Assembly: GCA_905372235.1 (NCBI GenBank) | Contig: CAJPOF010000055.1 | Span: 1 to 16,251 of the forward strand | DNA from: an uncultured Treponema sp. | GTDB lineage: Bacteria; Spirochaetota; Spirochaetia; Treponematales; Treponemataceae | Direction: 5' to 3' | DNA: 16,251 nt | Shown here: in pieces, positions 7,357 through 13,550 of the stretch | Position numbering within the stretch: position 1 is the first letter of the stretch | Layout: every line of letters starts with the position of its first letter | Translations under genes and position numbers: made by a program | The notes under the pieces: generated by a model | Seen by the model: only the letters and a program-made list of their open reading frames with translations | Databases searched by the model: none | Told to the model about the DNA's origin: nothing

Positions 7357-8292
7357 ATGGAAAAAAAAGTTCTTTCAGGAATCGAAAGGGAACTGGTTCT
7401 TCAATATCTTATCGACGGAAACGTTCCCGTAACCGTTACTCCGCTTGAGGAAAACGGAATTTTAAAATCCGAATCGGAAAAAATCCGTCCTCTTTCTTCG
7501 GTGGTTTTTCCCGTCGCCATAAAGTCCGAACAGATTTCCGTGCTGAAAGAAGGAATAATCCTTTTGATGAACGTTCCGAAAAACGTCGAAGCTTTTCTCG
7601 GAAAAAAAGTGAAGGTCGAATTTTATTTTAACAGCGTGGGGCTTTTTTTTGTCTCGGAGATGAAAAAAGTAAGCTCGGGACCTGCGCTGGTAGTGCCTAA
7701 GGAAATAATCCGAATAGAAGACGTTCCCGTGGAGCAAAAATACGATTTTTCGGCAAAATTCTATACTTCCGAGAACGAGGAGGACTCGTTTCTTTCGTGC
7801 CTTCCTGCGGAAGGATTTCAGTTTTTTGTCCGTCCGGCATGGAACTCGATTCCGCTTGAAAGGCAGGAAAAGGCAAAATCTTATCTTGAGAGGTTTGTGC
7901 TTGAGGCAAAGAAGAGCGGAAGGGCGGGAAACGGAATCCAGCTTGTGAACGTATGCCGCTATTTGGTCGCTGAGGGAAAAAAAGCGGTTGTCGCAAAGAA
8001 AGACAGGCTCAATCTTGATATTGTCTTTTTGAACCACGAGCGGCTTGTCCTTGGGCTTTTGAAAAACGATTCGGTTTCGATTTGCGCAGGCGATGAGTAT
8101 TGGATAAAAATTTCGTTCGTTCTAAGAGCCTCTGTAGCCATGACGCGTGACATAAGGGTTCGAATAAAGGCGGATTCCGTTTATGAGGACGAAAACGGAA
8201 AAAAGATATGCGCCGACTGCACCTACATTGATTTGAAGGAAGAGGACGTAAGATTCCTCTATGAAAAGGCGACCAGTCTGCTTTTTATATAG
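7357..8292 (+). CDS. Hypothetical cytoplasmic protein, possible divergent PilZ-like C terminus
   Basis: A 311-residue protein with no signal peptide or membrane segment, predicted mostly beta. The final 50 residues (RDIRVRIKADSVYE through ATSLLF) run beta-strand, charged turn, beta-strand and then a helix that begins DLKEEDVRFLYEK, which recalls the end of a PilZ domain. The RxxxR and D/NxSxxG motifs that bind cyclic di-GMP are not evident, so binding cannot be claimed. The ribosome site (run of G, 7345-7350) sits in the loop of a small 5-bp hairpin, GAAAG / CTTTC (7341-7355), right before the ATG. It follows the lipoprotein by 15 nt and converges on the helicase gene with a 3-nt gap. I do not recognise the family. 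Confidence 0.7.
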   Translation: MEKKVLSGIERELVLQYLIDGNVPVTVTPLEENGILKSESEKIRPLSSVVFPVAIKSEQISVLKEGIILLMNVPKNVEAFLGKKVKVEFYFNSVGLFFVSEMKKVSSGPALVVPKEIIRIEDVPVEQKYDFSAKFYTSENEEDSFLSCLPAEGFQFFVRPAWNSIPLERQEKAKSYLERFVLEAKKSGRAGNGIQLVNVCRYLVAEGKKAVVAKKDRLNLDIVFLNHERLVLGLLKNDSVSICAGDEYWIKISFVLRASVAMTRDIRVRIKADSVYEDENGKKICADCTYIDLKEEDVRFLYEKATSLLFI

Positions 8293-8295
8293 GCG

Positions 8296-9417
8296 TTAAA
8301 TCCTAGGCTCTACGATTTTTCCGTCCCGGATTTCTTTTGGGTATACGACAATCTTCAGTTTCTTTTCAAGCCTTGAAAATGTGTTCAATTCGAATTCGTC
8401 GCCTATGACAATGTTCACGCCTTTTTTTCCGGCGCGGGCTGTCCTTCCTGCCCTGTGGATAAAAAAATCTTCGTCTTCGGGAAAATCCAGCTGAACTATG
8501 TGCGTGATTCCTTGAATATCAAGCCCTCTTGCGCTTAGGTCGCTTGTGATAAGGATTTTTTCTTTTCCGCTTCGGAATCTGTCTATTGCGGCTTTTCTTA
8601 GCTGTTTGTCCGTTTTTGCGTGCAAAGCCGCGCAGCCTATTTTTTTGAACATAAGCCTTTCTTTTATTTTTTCGACCTGATCAAGGCGGGATGTGAATAC
8701 AAGGATTTTTTCAAATTCTATCGCCCGTATAAGTCTTATAAGGACATCGATTTTGTTTCTGCTTTCGGCGTAAAAAGCCCAGTGGCTTATGTTTTTTGAA
8801 AGCACGTTTTCATCGGGAAGAACAACGAATTTTGCATTCCGGAAGAAATTTTTTGTCTTTTCGCAAACGGTTGCCGTGCAGGCGATTTTCTGCGATTCGG
8901 GGGGAACAAGAGATATAAGCTCCTTGGTTTCTTCGAAAACTTCCTTTTTCAAAAGTCTGTCAACTTCGTCAAAAACGATTGATTTTATTCCCTGCGTCTT
9001 GAGTTTTTTAAGCCTTATAAGTTCCACAATGCGGGTGGGCGTTCCGACAACGATTTCAGGTTTTTCCTTCAGGGCTTCAACCTGTCTTTTTATTGGCGAA
9101 CCTCCAATCAGAAGAGCGGTCTTAAAATCGCTGAAAGTCTGCGCCGCCTGCTTTATTTGGGAGGCAAGCTCGAATGTGGGCGCGCATATCAAGACTTCAA
9201 CGTGTTTTTCTGTATTGTTTCTGGAACTGAGTTTTTCAAATATCGGAAGAAGGTATGCAAGAGTCTTTCCCGTTCCCGTTTCGGACTGGAAGACCGTATT
9301 TTTTCCCTCTCTGATTACAGGAATCACTTCTTCCTGGACTTTTGTGGGATTTATGATGTTCTGCGATTCAAGTTTTTGAAGAAATGCTTCCGGTAGCGTG
9401 GAAAAAATGTTAGCCAT
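8296..9417 (-). CDS. DEAD-box type ATP-dependent RNA helicase
   Basis: A 373-residue minimal superfamily 2 helicase that unwinds or remodels RNA using ATP. The Q motif region (INPTKVQEEVIP, 22-33), Walker A SETGTGKT (45-52), motif II DEVD (150-153, in place of DEAD), motif III TAT (181-183), motif V SARGLD (295-300) and motif VI HRAGRTARAG (321-330) are in order. The protein stops soon after the second RecA domain, without the basic or RNA-binding tail of DbpA, CsdA or RhlB. The start was set at MANIFSTLPE because the frame upstream (to 9513) encodes no conserved sequence. No Shine-Dalgarno precedes this ATG; instead a promoter ends 6 nt before it, so the mRNA may be leaderless. Confidence 0.92.
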   Translation of the reverse strand: MANIFSTLPEAFLQKLESQNIINPTKVQEEVIPVIREGKNTVFQSETGTGKTLAYLLPIFEKLSSRNNTEKHVEVLICAPTFELASQIKQAAQTFSDFKTALLIGGSPIKRQVEALKEKPEIVVGTPTRIVELIRLKKLKTQGIKSIVFDEVDRLLKKEVFEETKELISLVPPESQKIACTATVCEKTKNFFRNAKFVVLPDENVLSKNISHWAFYAESRNKIDVLIRLIRAIEFEKILVFTSRLDQVEKIKERLMFKKIGCAALHAKTDKQLRKAAIDRFRSGKEKILITSDLSARGLDIQGITHIVQLDFPEDEDFFIHRAGRTARAGKKGVNIVIGDEFELNTFSRLEKKLKIVVYPKEIRDGKIVEPRI

Positions 9418-9423
9418 TCGGAA

Positions 9424-9452
9424 AGTATGGCATGAAAAACATCTAAGTTCAA
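9424..9452 (-). promoter_or_regulatory. Promoter of the helicase gene, abutting the start codon
   Basis: Read on the minus strand, TTGAAC (9452-9447) and CATACT (9429-9424) are separated by exactly 17 nt, and TGC just before the -10 makes it an extended -10. Only six bases (TTCCGA) separate the -10 from the ATG, so the transcript would begin at or within a base of the initiation codon. Confidence 0.55.
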
Positions 9453-9477
9453 CACCGTTTTCGAATGATTGCGAATA

Positions 9478-9514
9478 TTGACAAAAAACCGTAAATATTG
9501 CAAACTCTGTCAAT
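9478..9514 (+). promoter_or_regulatory. Promoter and possible operator of the HTH-EIIA gene
   Basis: TTGACA (9478-9483, perfect -35) is 17 nt from CAAACT (9501-9506, a weak -10). The -35 lies in ATTGACA (9477-9483), which is the inverted copy of TGTCAAT (9508-9514), so a 7-bp inverted repeat spans the promoter. In addition AATATTG is repeated directly at 9474-9480 and 9494-9500, 20 bp apart (two helical turns). This arrangement suits autoregulation by the encoded HTH protein, but that is inferred. Confidence 0.5.
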
Positions 9515-9548
9515 TATTTTCAATAAAAATGTAAATGCGAGGTGCGTT

Positions 9549-10202
9549 ATGGTGGACGACATTCTGACAATCGAGGAAGTCGCAAAATATCTTAGGGTTT
9601 CCGACAGGACGGTCTACGATTGGGCGCAGAAAGGTGAGATTCCTGCGGGTAAAATCGGAACTGTATGGCGGTTCAAAAAATCCGAAGTTGAAAACTGGGT
9701 GAACGAGCGGCTTTCTTCGGGCTATGGCGCAAGGAAAGTGGATACTGCGATTGAGGTGAATAAGATTCTTTCTCCGAATCGGGTCGTTTTCATAAACCAG
9801 AGCTCAAAACAAGATGCCTTGACGGAACTTGCAGGCGTTCTTGCCACTGCCCCGCAGGTAAAAAGGGCTGACGAACTTTTGAACGAAATCCTAAAACGCG
9901 AGGAACTCATGTCTACCGCCATAGGACGAGGGATTGCGATTCCGCACGTGCGCCTTTCTTCCGTCTCTGACCTTGTGATGGCAGTTGGCATATGCAAAAC
10001 TCCCGTGATTGATTTCCAGACGCTTGACGACAAACCCGTGAATCTTCTTATAATGATTGCGGCGGCGTACAACCAGCATACATATTATCTAAAAACACTT
10101 TCGTATTTCAGCGCAAAACTGAAGATTCAGGATTTCAGGGAAAGCATACTGAATGCGGTCAATGAGGAAGAGGCGTACAGATTTTTCTGCCATGAACAAT
10201 AA
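9549..10202 (+). CDS. Excisionase-type HTH fused to PtsN-like EIIA(Ntr) domain
   Basis: A 217-residue two-domain regulator. Residues 5-55 (TIEEVAKYLRVSDRTVYDW through RFKKSEVENW) form a MerR/excisionase-type helix-turn-helix of the kind that binds DNA. Residues about 68-215 are a fructose/nitrogen-class PTS EIIA domain: GRGIAIPHVR places the phosphorylatable histidine at H133. It would probably bind DNA under control of HPr-dependent phosphorylation, linking PTS or energy state to transcription. Similar fusions occur, as far as I recall, in spirochaetes with an incomplete PTS. No sugar-permease gene is nearby. The start at 9549 has GAGG 6 nt upstream and begins just before the HTH; earlier starts in frame (9498) lie within the promoter. 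The targets are unknown. Confidence 0.88.
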   Translation: MVDDILTIEEVAKYLRVSDRTVYDWAQKGEIPAGKIGTVWRFKKSEVENWVNERLSSGYGARKVDTAIEVNKILSPNRVVFINQSSKQDALTELAGVLATAPQVKRADELLNEILKREELMSTAIGRGIAIPHVRLSSVSDLVMAVGICKTPVIDFQTLDDKPVNLLIMIAAAYNQHTYYLKTLSYFSAKLKIQDFRESILNAVNEEEAYRFFCHEQ

Positions 10203-10227
10203 AATATGCTATTTCTAAGCGGAATAA

Positions 10228-10290
10228 GGAACTGCACCCCAAAAGTTGAATAAATAAAGTTCAATTTTAGGAGGTGCATTTTTATTTTTC
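10228..10290 (+). terminator. Intrinsic terminator resembling an IS3-family end
   Basis: TGCACC (10233-10238) with AAAAGTTGAA (10241-10250) pairs imperfectly with TTCAATTTT (10260-10268) and GGTGCA (10273-10278), followed by TTTTTATTTTT. It lies 26 nt after the HTH-EIIA stop and faces the converging pseudouridine synthase, so it probably ends both transcripts. The left arm GGAACTGCACCCC (10228-10240) with AAAAGTTG recalls the terminal inverted repeats of IS3/IS150-family elements, so the site could derive from an insertion sequence end. No transposase is adjacent. Confidence 0.5.
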
Positions 10291-10302
10291 GTTAAAGAAA
10301 TC

Positions 10303-10944
10303 CTAGACCAAATTCATGTAATCTGGAATCTCTATGGAAATCTGCAGCGGTTTTCCGTCCACGGGAATCGTGAGTTTTTCCGCACAAAGAAGAAGTTTTT
10401 TCACTCCGAGATTTTTCTTAAAAAGTTTGTTTATCCTGAAATTTCCGTGCTTGTCGTCGCCCAGCACCGGAACGCCTTCCTTTGAAAGATGGATTCTTAT
10501 TTGGTGCATTCGTCCGGTGTCAAGCTTTAGTCGTACTTTTGAAAGGATGATTTTTTCGCCTTCTATCTCGTATTCTTTTTCGCCGAGGAGGCAAAAGTGA
10601 GTCCTTGCGTTTTTTTCCTCTCCGTGCTGAATGACAGGCATTTCAATCGTTCCGCTTTGCTTTTTAAAACGTCCGGCGCATATCGCGACATATTCTTTTA
10701 AAACGCTTTTTCCGCCTATAAGTTTTGTCCATTTTGCAGCGTGGAACGGTGATTTTGCGACAATCAAAAGCCCTGATGTGTCCATGTCAAGTCTGTGGAC
10801 AAGGTGGATTGGATAACCGAGTAGAAGCGGAAGGTCTTTGTCCAAGGAATGAGATATTCCTTTTCCGCCCTGCACGGCGAGTCCCGAAGGCTTATTTATT
10901 ACAAGAATCTCTTCGTTTTCAAAAACAATTTCTATATTAGTCAT
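10303..10944 (-). CDS. RluA-family 23S rRNA/tRNA pseudouridine synthase
   Basis: A 213-residue enzyme that isomerises uridine in rRNA or tRNA. HLVHRLDMDTSGLLIVAK (47-64) contains the HRLDxxTSG signature with catalytic Asp D53; INKPSGLAVQGG (16-27) and the RLKLDTGRMHQIRIHL block are also typical. There is no N-terminal S4 domain, so it is the short RluA/RluC-like form and its target base cannot be named. ATG at 10944 was preferred to ATG at 10977 because a TTGCAA (10985-10980), 18 nt, TAAAAT (10961-10956) promoter falls inside the longer frame. Neither start has a Shine-Dalgarno. It converges on the HTH-EIIA gene and diverges from the transglutaminase-like gene. Confidence 0.88.
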   Translation of the reverse strand: MTNIEIVFENEEILVINKPSGLAVQGGKGISHSLDKDLPLLLGYPIHLVHRLDMDTSGLLIVAKSPFHAAKWTKLIGGKSVLKEYVAICAGRFKKQSGTIEMPVIQHGEEKNARTHFCLLGEKEYEIEGEKIILSKVRLKLDTGRMHQIRIHLSKEGVPVLGDDKHGNFRINKLFKKNLGVKKLLLCAEKLTIPVDGKPLQISIEIPDYMNLV

Positions 10945-10955
10945 TTTCAGGAAGG

Positions 10956-10985
10956 ATTTTACGCTTTTTCCTTTCATTTTTGCAA
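10956..10985 (-). promoter_or_regulatory. Promoter of the pseudouridine synthase gene
   Basis: Minus-strand TTGCAA and TAAAAT are 18 nt apart, with the -10 ending 11 nt before the ATG at 10944, implying a leader of only a few bases. The 11-mer that starts with the -10 (TAAAATCCTTC) is identical to the one upstream of the lipoprotein at 6630-6640. Confidence 0.4.
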
Positions 10986-10991
10986 TAAGGA

Positions 10992-11020
10992 TTTACAATT
11001 TGCGCCAAGGATTTTATTAT
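10992..11020 (+). promoter_or_regulatory. Promoter of the transglutaminase-like gene
   Basis: TTTACA (10992-10997) and TATTAT (11015-11020) are separated by 17 nt. Transcription would start near 11027, leaving a leader of about 105 nt before the TTG start. The leader opens with the near-perfect palindrome ACGAAAG C CTTTCGT (11024-11038). Confidence 0.5.
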
Positions 11021-11131
11021 GGAACGAAAGCCTTTCGTGCGAGCGTTTTTTCGCTTTGCCTGAAAATTTGCTTGATGCGTAATCTTTCCGCTTTTTTTAT
11101 GGGCGGCGTTCTGTTTTTGGAGAGTATTTTT

Positions 11132-12310
11132 TTGAGAAAACTTTTTTTATCATTGTCTTTGATTTTTTCGTTCGTCTTCTGCACTTCCGTTTTTTCAGAG
11201 GAGGTGCTTGACAGTTATTTCGGCTATTCGCTGGACGTTCCAGAAGGCTTTTCGGTCGTGGAGCATACCCCTGACGGAATGAGTTATCTTTTCAAGCACG
11301 AAAATGCGCCCGTCTTTCTTCTTCTAAAAATCTACACGGGAAAAAACGCTTCTTCCGCTTCGGAATGTTTTGACCTTGCCATGTCAAAACTTGGCGGAAA
11401 ACACGAAATTGATAAAATTTTATGGCGGAATGTTCCGTGCATTGTCTCCATGTTCGATGTCAGGCTTCCGGGAAACAGCGAGGATTCCAAGGGCTGGGGG
11501 GTGGGTGTTCCCCTTCCTGAAAAAGATGCGGTTCTTGTGCTTTTAAGCTACACGGAGTCAAGCAATTTCGATTCATGGCAGCAGTTTATTCTTTCCACGC
11601 TGAATTCGCTTTCCGTTGATACCGGAAGTTTTACCGCTCCCGGAATAATCGCAAGTTACGCCTATCCTGATAGCGGAGAGGTTTCTGCAACGCTTGAAAT
11701 TGCTTCCCATCCGATTCGGACACGCTTCGGAAAAGATGATGCGGAAGCTTCCAGATTCGTGCGGGACATGGAATTTTCCGTGTTCAGCCTTTATGCGAAC
11801 CACCCCAAATGGAAAGAGGCGTGGATTCGCTATTACAGGGCTGTTTTCAGAGATTCTGTGGGAAGACTTAAAAAAGCTTCGTTTGACATTTATTCGGCTC
11901 TTTATTCTGACTGCGAAATGAAGAATCCGAAAAATCCCATGGTAGCGATGAACGAAATCCTTCTTGGCTGGGTTCAGTCCATGCCGTATGCAAGGGAAAC
12001 TTCCGACGCAAGAAATACTGATTTTACAGACCTTGTGTCCGCCCTTCAGGGAAAAGAAAGCGACTGCGATTCCAGAAGCCTTCTTATGAGCGCTCTTCTT
12101 AGGGCGATGGGCGCGGATACTGCGTTTTTTGTGAGCCGCGAATATTCCCATGCGGTATACGGCATTTTGCTTGATATTCCGGGGGCGAAAATATCCGTGG
12201 ACGGAAAAGCCTATCTTTTAAACGAGACCACAGCCAAAGGTGTTGCGCCGGGGCTTATCGAGCAAAGCCAGAGCCAAACGGAAAAATGGATTCCCGTGAC
12301 GTTCAGATAA
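11132..12310 (+). CDS. Exported transglutaminase-like protein
   Basis: A 392-residue protein starting at TTG (11132), chosen because GGAG (11119-11122) lies 9 nt upstream and the frame then opens with a clean signal peptide: RK followed by a hydrophobic run and a probable signal peptidase I site after SVFS (about residues 20-23). The frame extends upstream to TTG 11000 without good ribosome sites. Residues about 308-368 look like a transglutaminase/cysteine-protease core: ESDCDSRSLLMSALLRAMG gives Cys312 and YSHAVYGI gives His340. The usual third Asp block (WxxVDPT) is replaced by YLLNETTAKG, so the Asp may be an Asn or Glu. The region between the signal and this core is unassigned. Likely location is the periplasm, perhaps acting on peptides or cell-wall material, but no substrate is known. 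Confidence 0.7.
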   Translation: MRKLFLSLSLIFSFVFCTSVFSEEVLDSYFGYSLDVPEGFSVVEHTPDGMSYLFKHENAPVFLLLKIYTGKNASSASECFDLAMSKLGGKHEIDKILWRNVPCIVSMFDVRLPGNSEDSKGWGVGVPLPEKDAVLVLLSYTESSNFDSWQQFILSTLNSLSVDTGSFTAPGIIASYAYPDSGEVSATLEIASHPIRTRFGKDDAEASRFVRDMEFSVFSLYANHPKWKEAWIRYYRAVFRDSVGRLKKASFDIYSALYSDCEMKNPKNPMVAMNEILLGWVQSMPYARETSDARNTDFTDLVSALQGKESDCDSRSLLMSALLRAMGADTAFFVSREYSHAVYGILLDIPGAKISVDGKAYLLNETTAKGVAPGLIEQSQSQTEKWIPVTFR

Positions 12311-12324
12311 AAAGACGATATATT
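12296..12324 (+). promoter_or_regulatory. Promoter abutting the ribF start codon
   Basis: GTGACG (12296-12301, 4 of 6 matches to TTGACA) and TATATT (12319-12324, a good -10) are separated by 17 nt. Just six bases (TAATCC) follow before the ATG at 12331, and no Shine-Dalgarno is present. This implies a leaderless transcript or one beginning within a few bases of the ATG. Confidence 0.45.
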
Positions 12325-12330
12325 TAATCC

Positions 12331-12933
12331 ATGATCGTAATCGAGTGGCAGAAACTTTCTTGTGTGGAACACAGTTTTTTTGAGTGCGGAACGGCTCTTT
12401 CGATAGGCTCGTTCGACGGTCCTCACCTCGGGCATTTTTCGATTTTTGAAAAAATTCTTTCATATTCAAAAAAATACGGAACAAGAAGCGGAATCGTTAC
12501 TTTTGAAAAATCACTGGCTTCCGTCAGGCAGGGAAAGGATTACGGCGGAGACATAGCAAGTCTTGCAGAGCGGCTTCAAATCTTTGAGGAACTGGGCTTC
12601 GATTTTGTAGTGATTGTCCGCTTTGAACGAAGTTTTTCGATGCTTAGCGGAGAGGATTTTTTCACTATTTTAAAAGAGACCTTTAATCTTTCGCTTGTGG
12701 TCGAAGGCGAGGATTTCAGGTGCGGACACAACGGTTCGTTCGCAAGAGCGGAAATCGAAGTTTTTTGCGCCGAAAACGGAATAGAATCGGTTTTTGTTCC
12801 GCTGGTAACTGTGGACGGAAAGCGTGTCAGTTCCAGCATGATACGGGAACTTTTGAAAAAAAACTTTACAAAAAAGGCGAAAAGTCTTCTTGGAAGAAAA
12901 AGCATTTTCCGTTCTGAACGTGCGGACGATTGA
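12331..12933 (+). CDS. ribF: FAD synthetase domain protein (RibF without the riboflavin kinase domain)
   Basis: A 200-residue protein corresponding only to the N-terminal FMN adenylyltransferase half of bacterial RibF (normally about 300 residues). LSIGSFDGPHLGHF (23-36) is the nucleotidyl-transferase GxFDGxHxGH motif and VSSSMIRELL (about 168-177) is the late S-S-x-I-R motif. The C-terminal riboflavin kinase domain is missing and cannot hide in a frameshift, because the next gene starts 134 nt later and that interval holds the rpsO promoter and leader. It would turn FMN and ATP into FAD. FMN must then come from elsewhere. Its place just before rpsO and pnp is the order common in bacteria, although truB is absent here. 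Confidence 0.85.
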   Translation: MIVIEWQKLSCVEHSFFECGTALSIGSFDGPHLGHFSIFEKILSYSKKYGTRSGIVTFEKSLASVRQGKDYGGDIASLAERLQIFEELGFDFVVIVRFERSFSMLSGEDFFTILKETFNLSLVVEGEDFRCGHNGSFARAEIEVFCAENGIESVFVPLVTVDGKRVSSSMIRELLKKNFTKKAKSLLGRKSIFRSERADD

Positions 12934-12958
12934 TTAACAGTCGTTTATTCAATAGAAT
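12930..12958 (+). promoter_or_regulatory. Promoter of rpsO
   Basis: TTGATT (12930-12935) and TAGAAT (12953-12958) are exactly 17 nt apart and overlap the end of ribF. Transcription would start near 12965, giving a leader of about 100 nt. The leader contains a small ATATT / AATAT hairpin (about 13036-13050) immediately before the AAGGAG ribosome site; S15 commonly represses its own translation by binding such leaders, but no specific site can be claimed. Confidence 0.5.
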
Positions 12959-13067
12959 AGTGAAGCCTTTTACTACGGAAGTATTCTTGAGATTTTTCCT
13001 CTTTAACTCCAGGAACGACCGACAGGATTTCCGCATATTTGGCGAATATTTTCAAGGAGTATGTCGA

Positions 13068-13337
13068 ATGGCACTTACAAAAGAAACGACTTCTTCAATC
13101 GTATCGAAATTCGGTGCGAAGGAAGGAGACACCGGTAACGTCAAGGTTCAGGTTGCTCTTCTTACAGAGAGGATAAAGCAGCTTACGGAACACGTTAAAA
13201 AATTCAACAAGGATTCCGGGGCAAAGCGCGCCCTTCTGAAGGTTGTAGGTCAGCGCCGGAAACTGCTGAAATATTATGAGCGCACGGATCTTGAAGGATA
13301 TCGTATGTTCATAAAGGAACTTGGACTTAGAAAATAG
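13068..13337 (+). CDS. rpsO: 30S ribosomal protein S15
   Basis: An 89-residue protein, the standard S15 length, that binds 16S rRNA in the platform and bridges to the 50S subunit. The start at 13068 (MALTKETTSSIV) has AAGGAG 8 nt upstream; an ORF beginning at 12930 adds 46 unrelated residues and is not used. LTERIKQLTEHVK (26-38) and LLKVVGQRRKLLKYYERTDLEGY (about 52-74) are characteristic helices. It lies between ribF and pnp, the usual neighbourhood. A strong terminator follows directly. Confidence 0.97.
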   Translation: MALTKETTSSIVSKFGAKEGDTGNVKVQVALLTERIKQLTEHVKKFNKDSGAKRALLKVVGQRRKLLKYYERTDLEGYRMFIKELGLRK

Positions 13338-13349
13338 TCTGTTACATGG

Positions 13350-13391
13350 AAAAAGCCTGTTGCCTTACATCGTGGTGGCACAGGCTTTTTT
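13350..13391 (+). terminator. Intrinsic terminator after rpsO
   Basis: AAAAAGCCTGT (13350-13360) pairs with ACAGGCTTTTT (13380-13390), and GCC/GGC pairs can extend the stem across one bulged T; the loop is about 12 nt. A T-run completes it. It lies 12 nt after the rpsO stop, so pnp would need partial read-through or its own promoter. Confidence 0.85.
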
Positions 13392-13392
13392 A

Positions 13393-13479
13393 TGTCCGCC
13401 GCGATGCATCGCGCAAGGTTTCAGTCTGCCACGATGAGACTCGGACAAGGCACATATTCAGAAGAATCTATGTCTTGTC
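13393..13479 (+). ncRNA. Structured pnp leader with alternative folds
   Basis: Fold A: TGTCCG (13393-13398) pairs with CGGACA (13442-13447), enclosing two hairpins: the palindrome CGCGATGCATCGCG (13400-13413) and AGTCT/AGACT (13423-13427 / 13437-13441). Fold B: GACAAG (13444-13449), ACAT and ATTC (13452-13459) pair with GAAT (13464-13467), ATGT and CTTGTC (13470-13479) around an AGAA loop. The folds share 13444-13447 and cannot coexist. In E. coli, pnp is autoregulated through RNase III cutting of a leader hairpin; this leader could play a similar role, but no homology is claimed and the annotation as an RNA element is provisional. Confidence 0.5.
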
Positions 13480-13550
13480 GGTGTCCTGTCGATGGCTTTG
13501 ATTCTCCAAGCGATGAAAAAGAAAGAATACGACACTAAGGAAAAGGAAAA

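Noticed and set aside
8789..9379. 196-residue plus-strand ORF inside the helicase
   Set aside because: It is antisense to conserved helicase motifs and its serine/phenylalanine-rich composition reflects the opposite strand.
12930..13067. N-terminal extension of rpsO
   Set aside because: The 46 extra residues are unrelated to S15; the ATG at 13068 has a good ribosome site.
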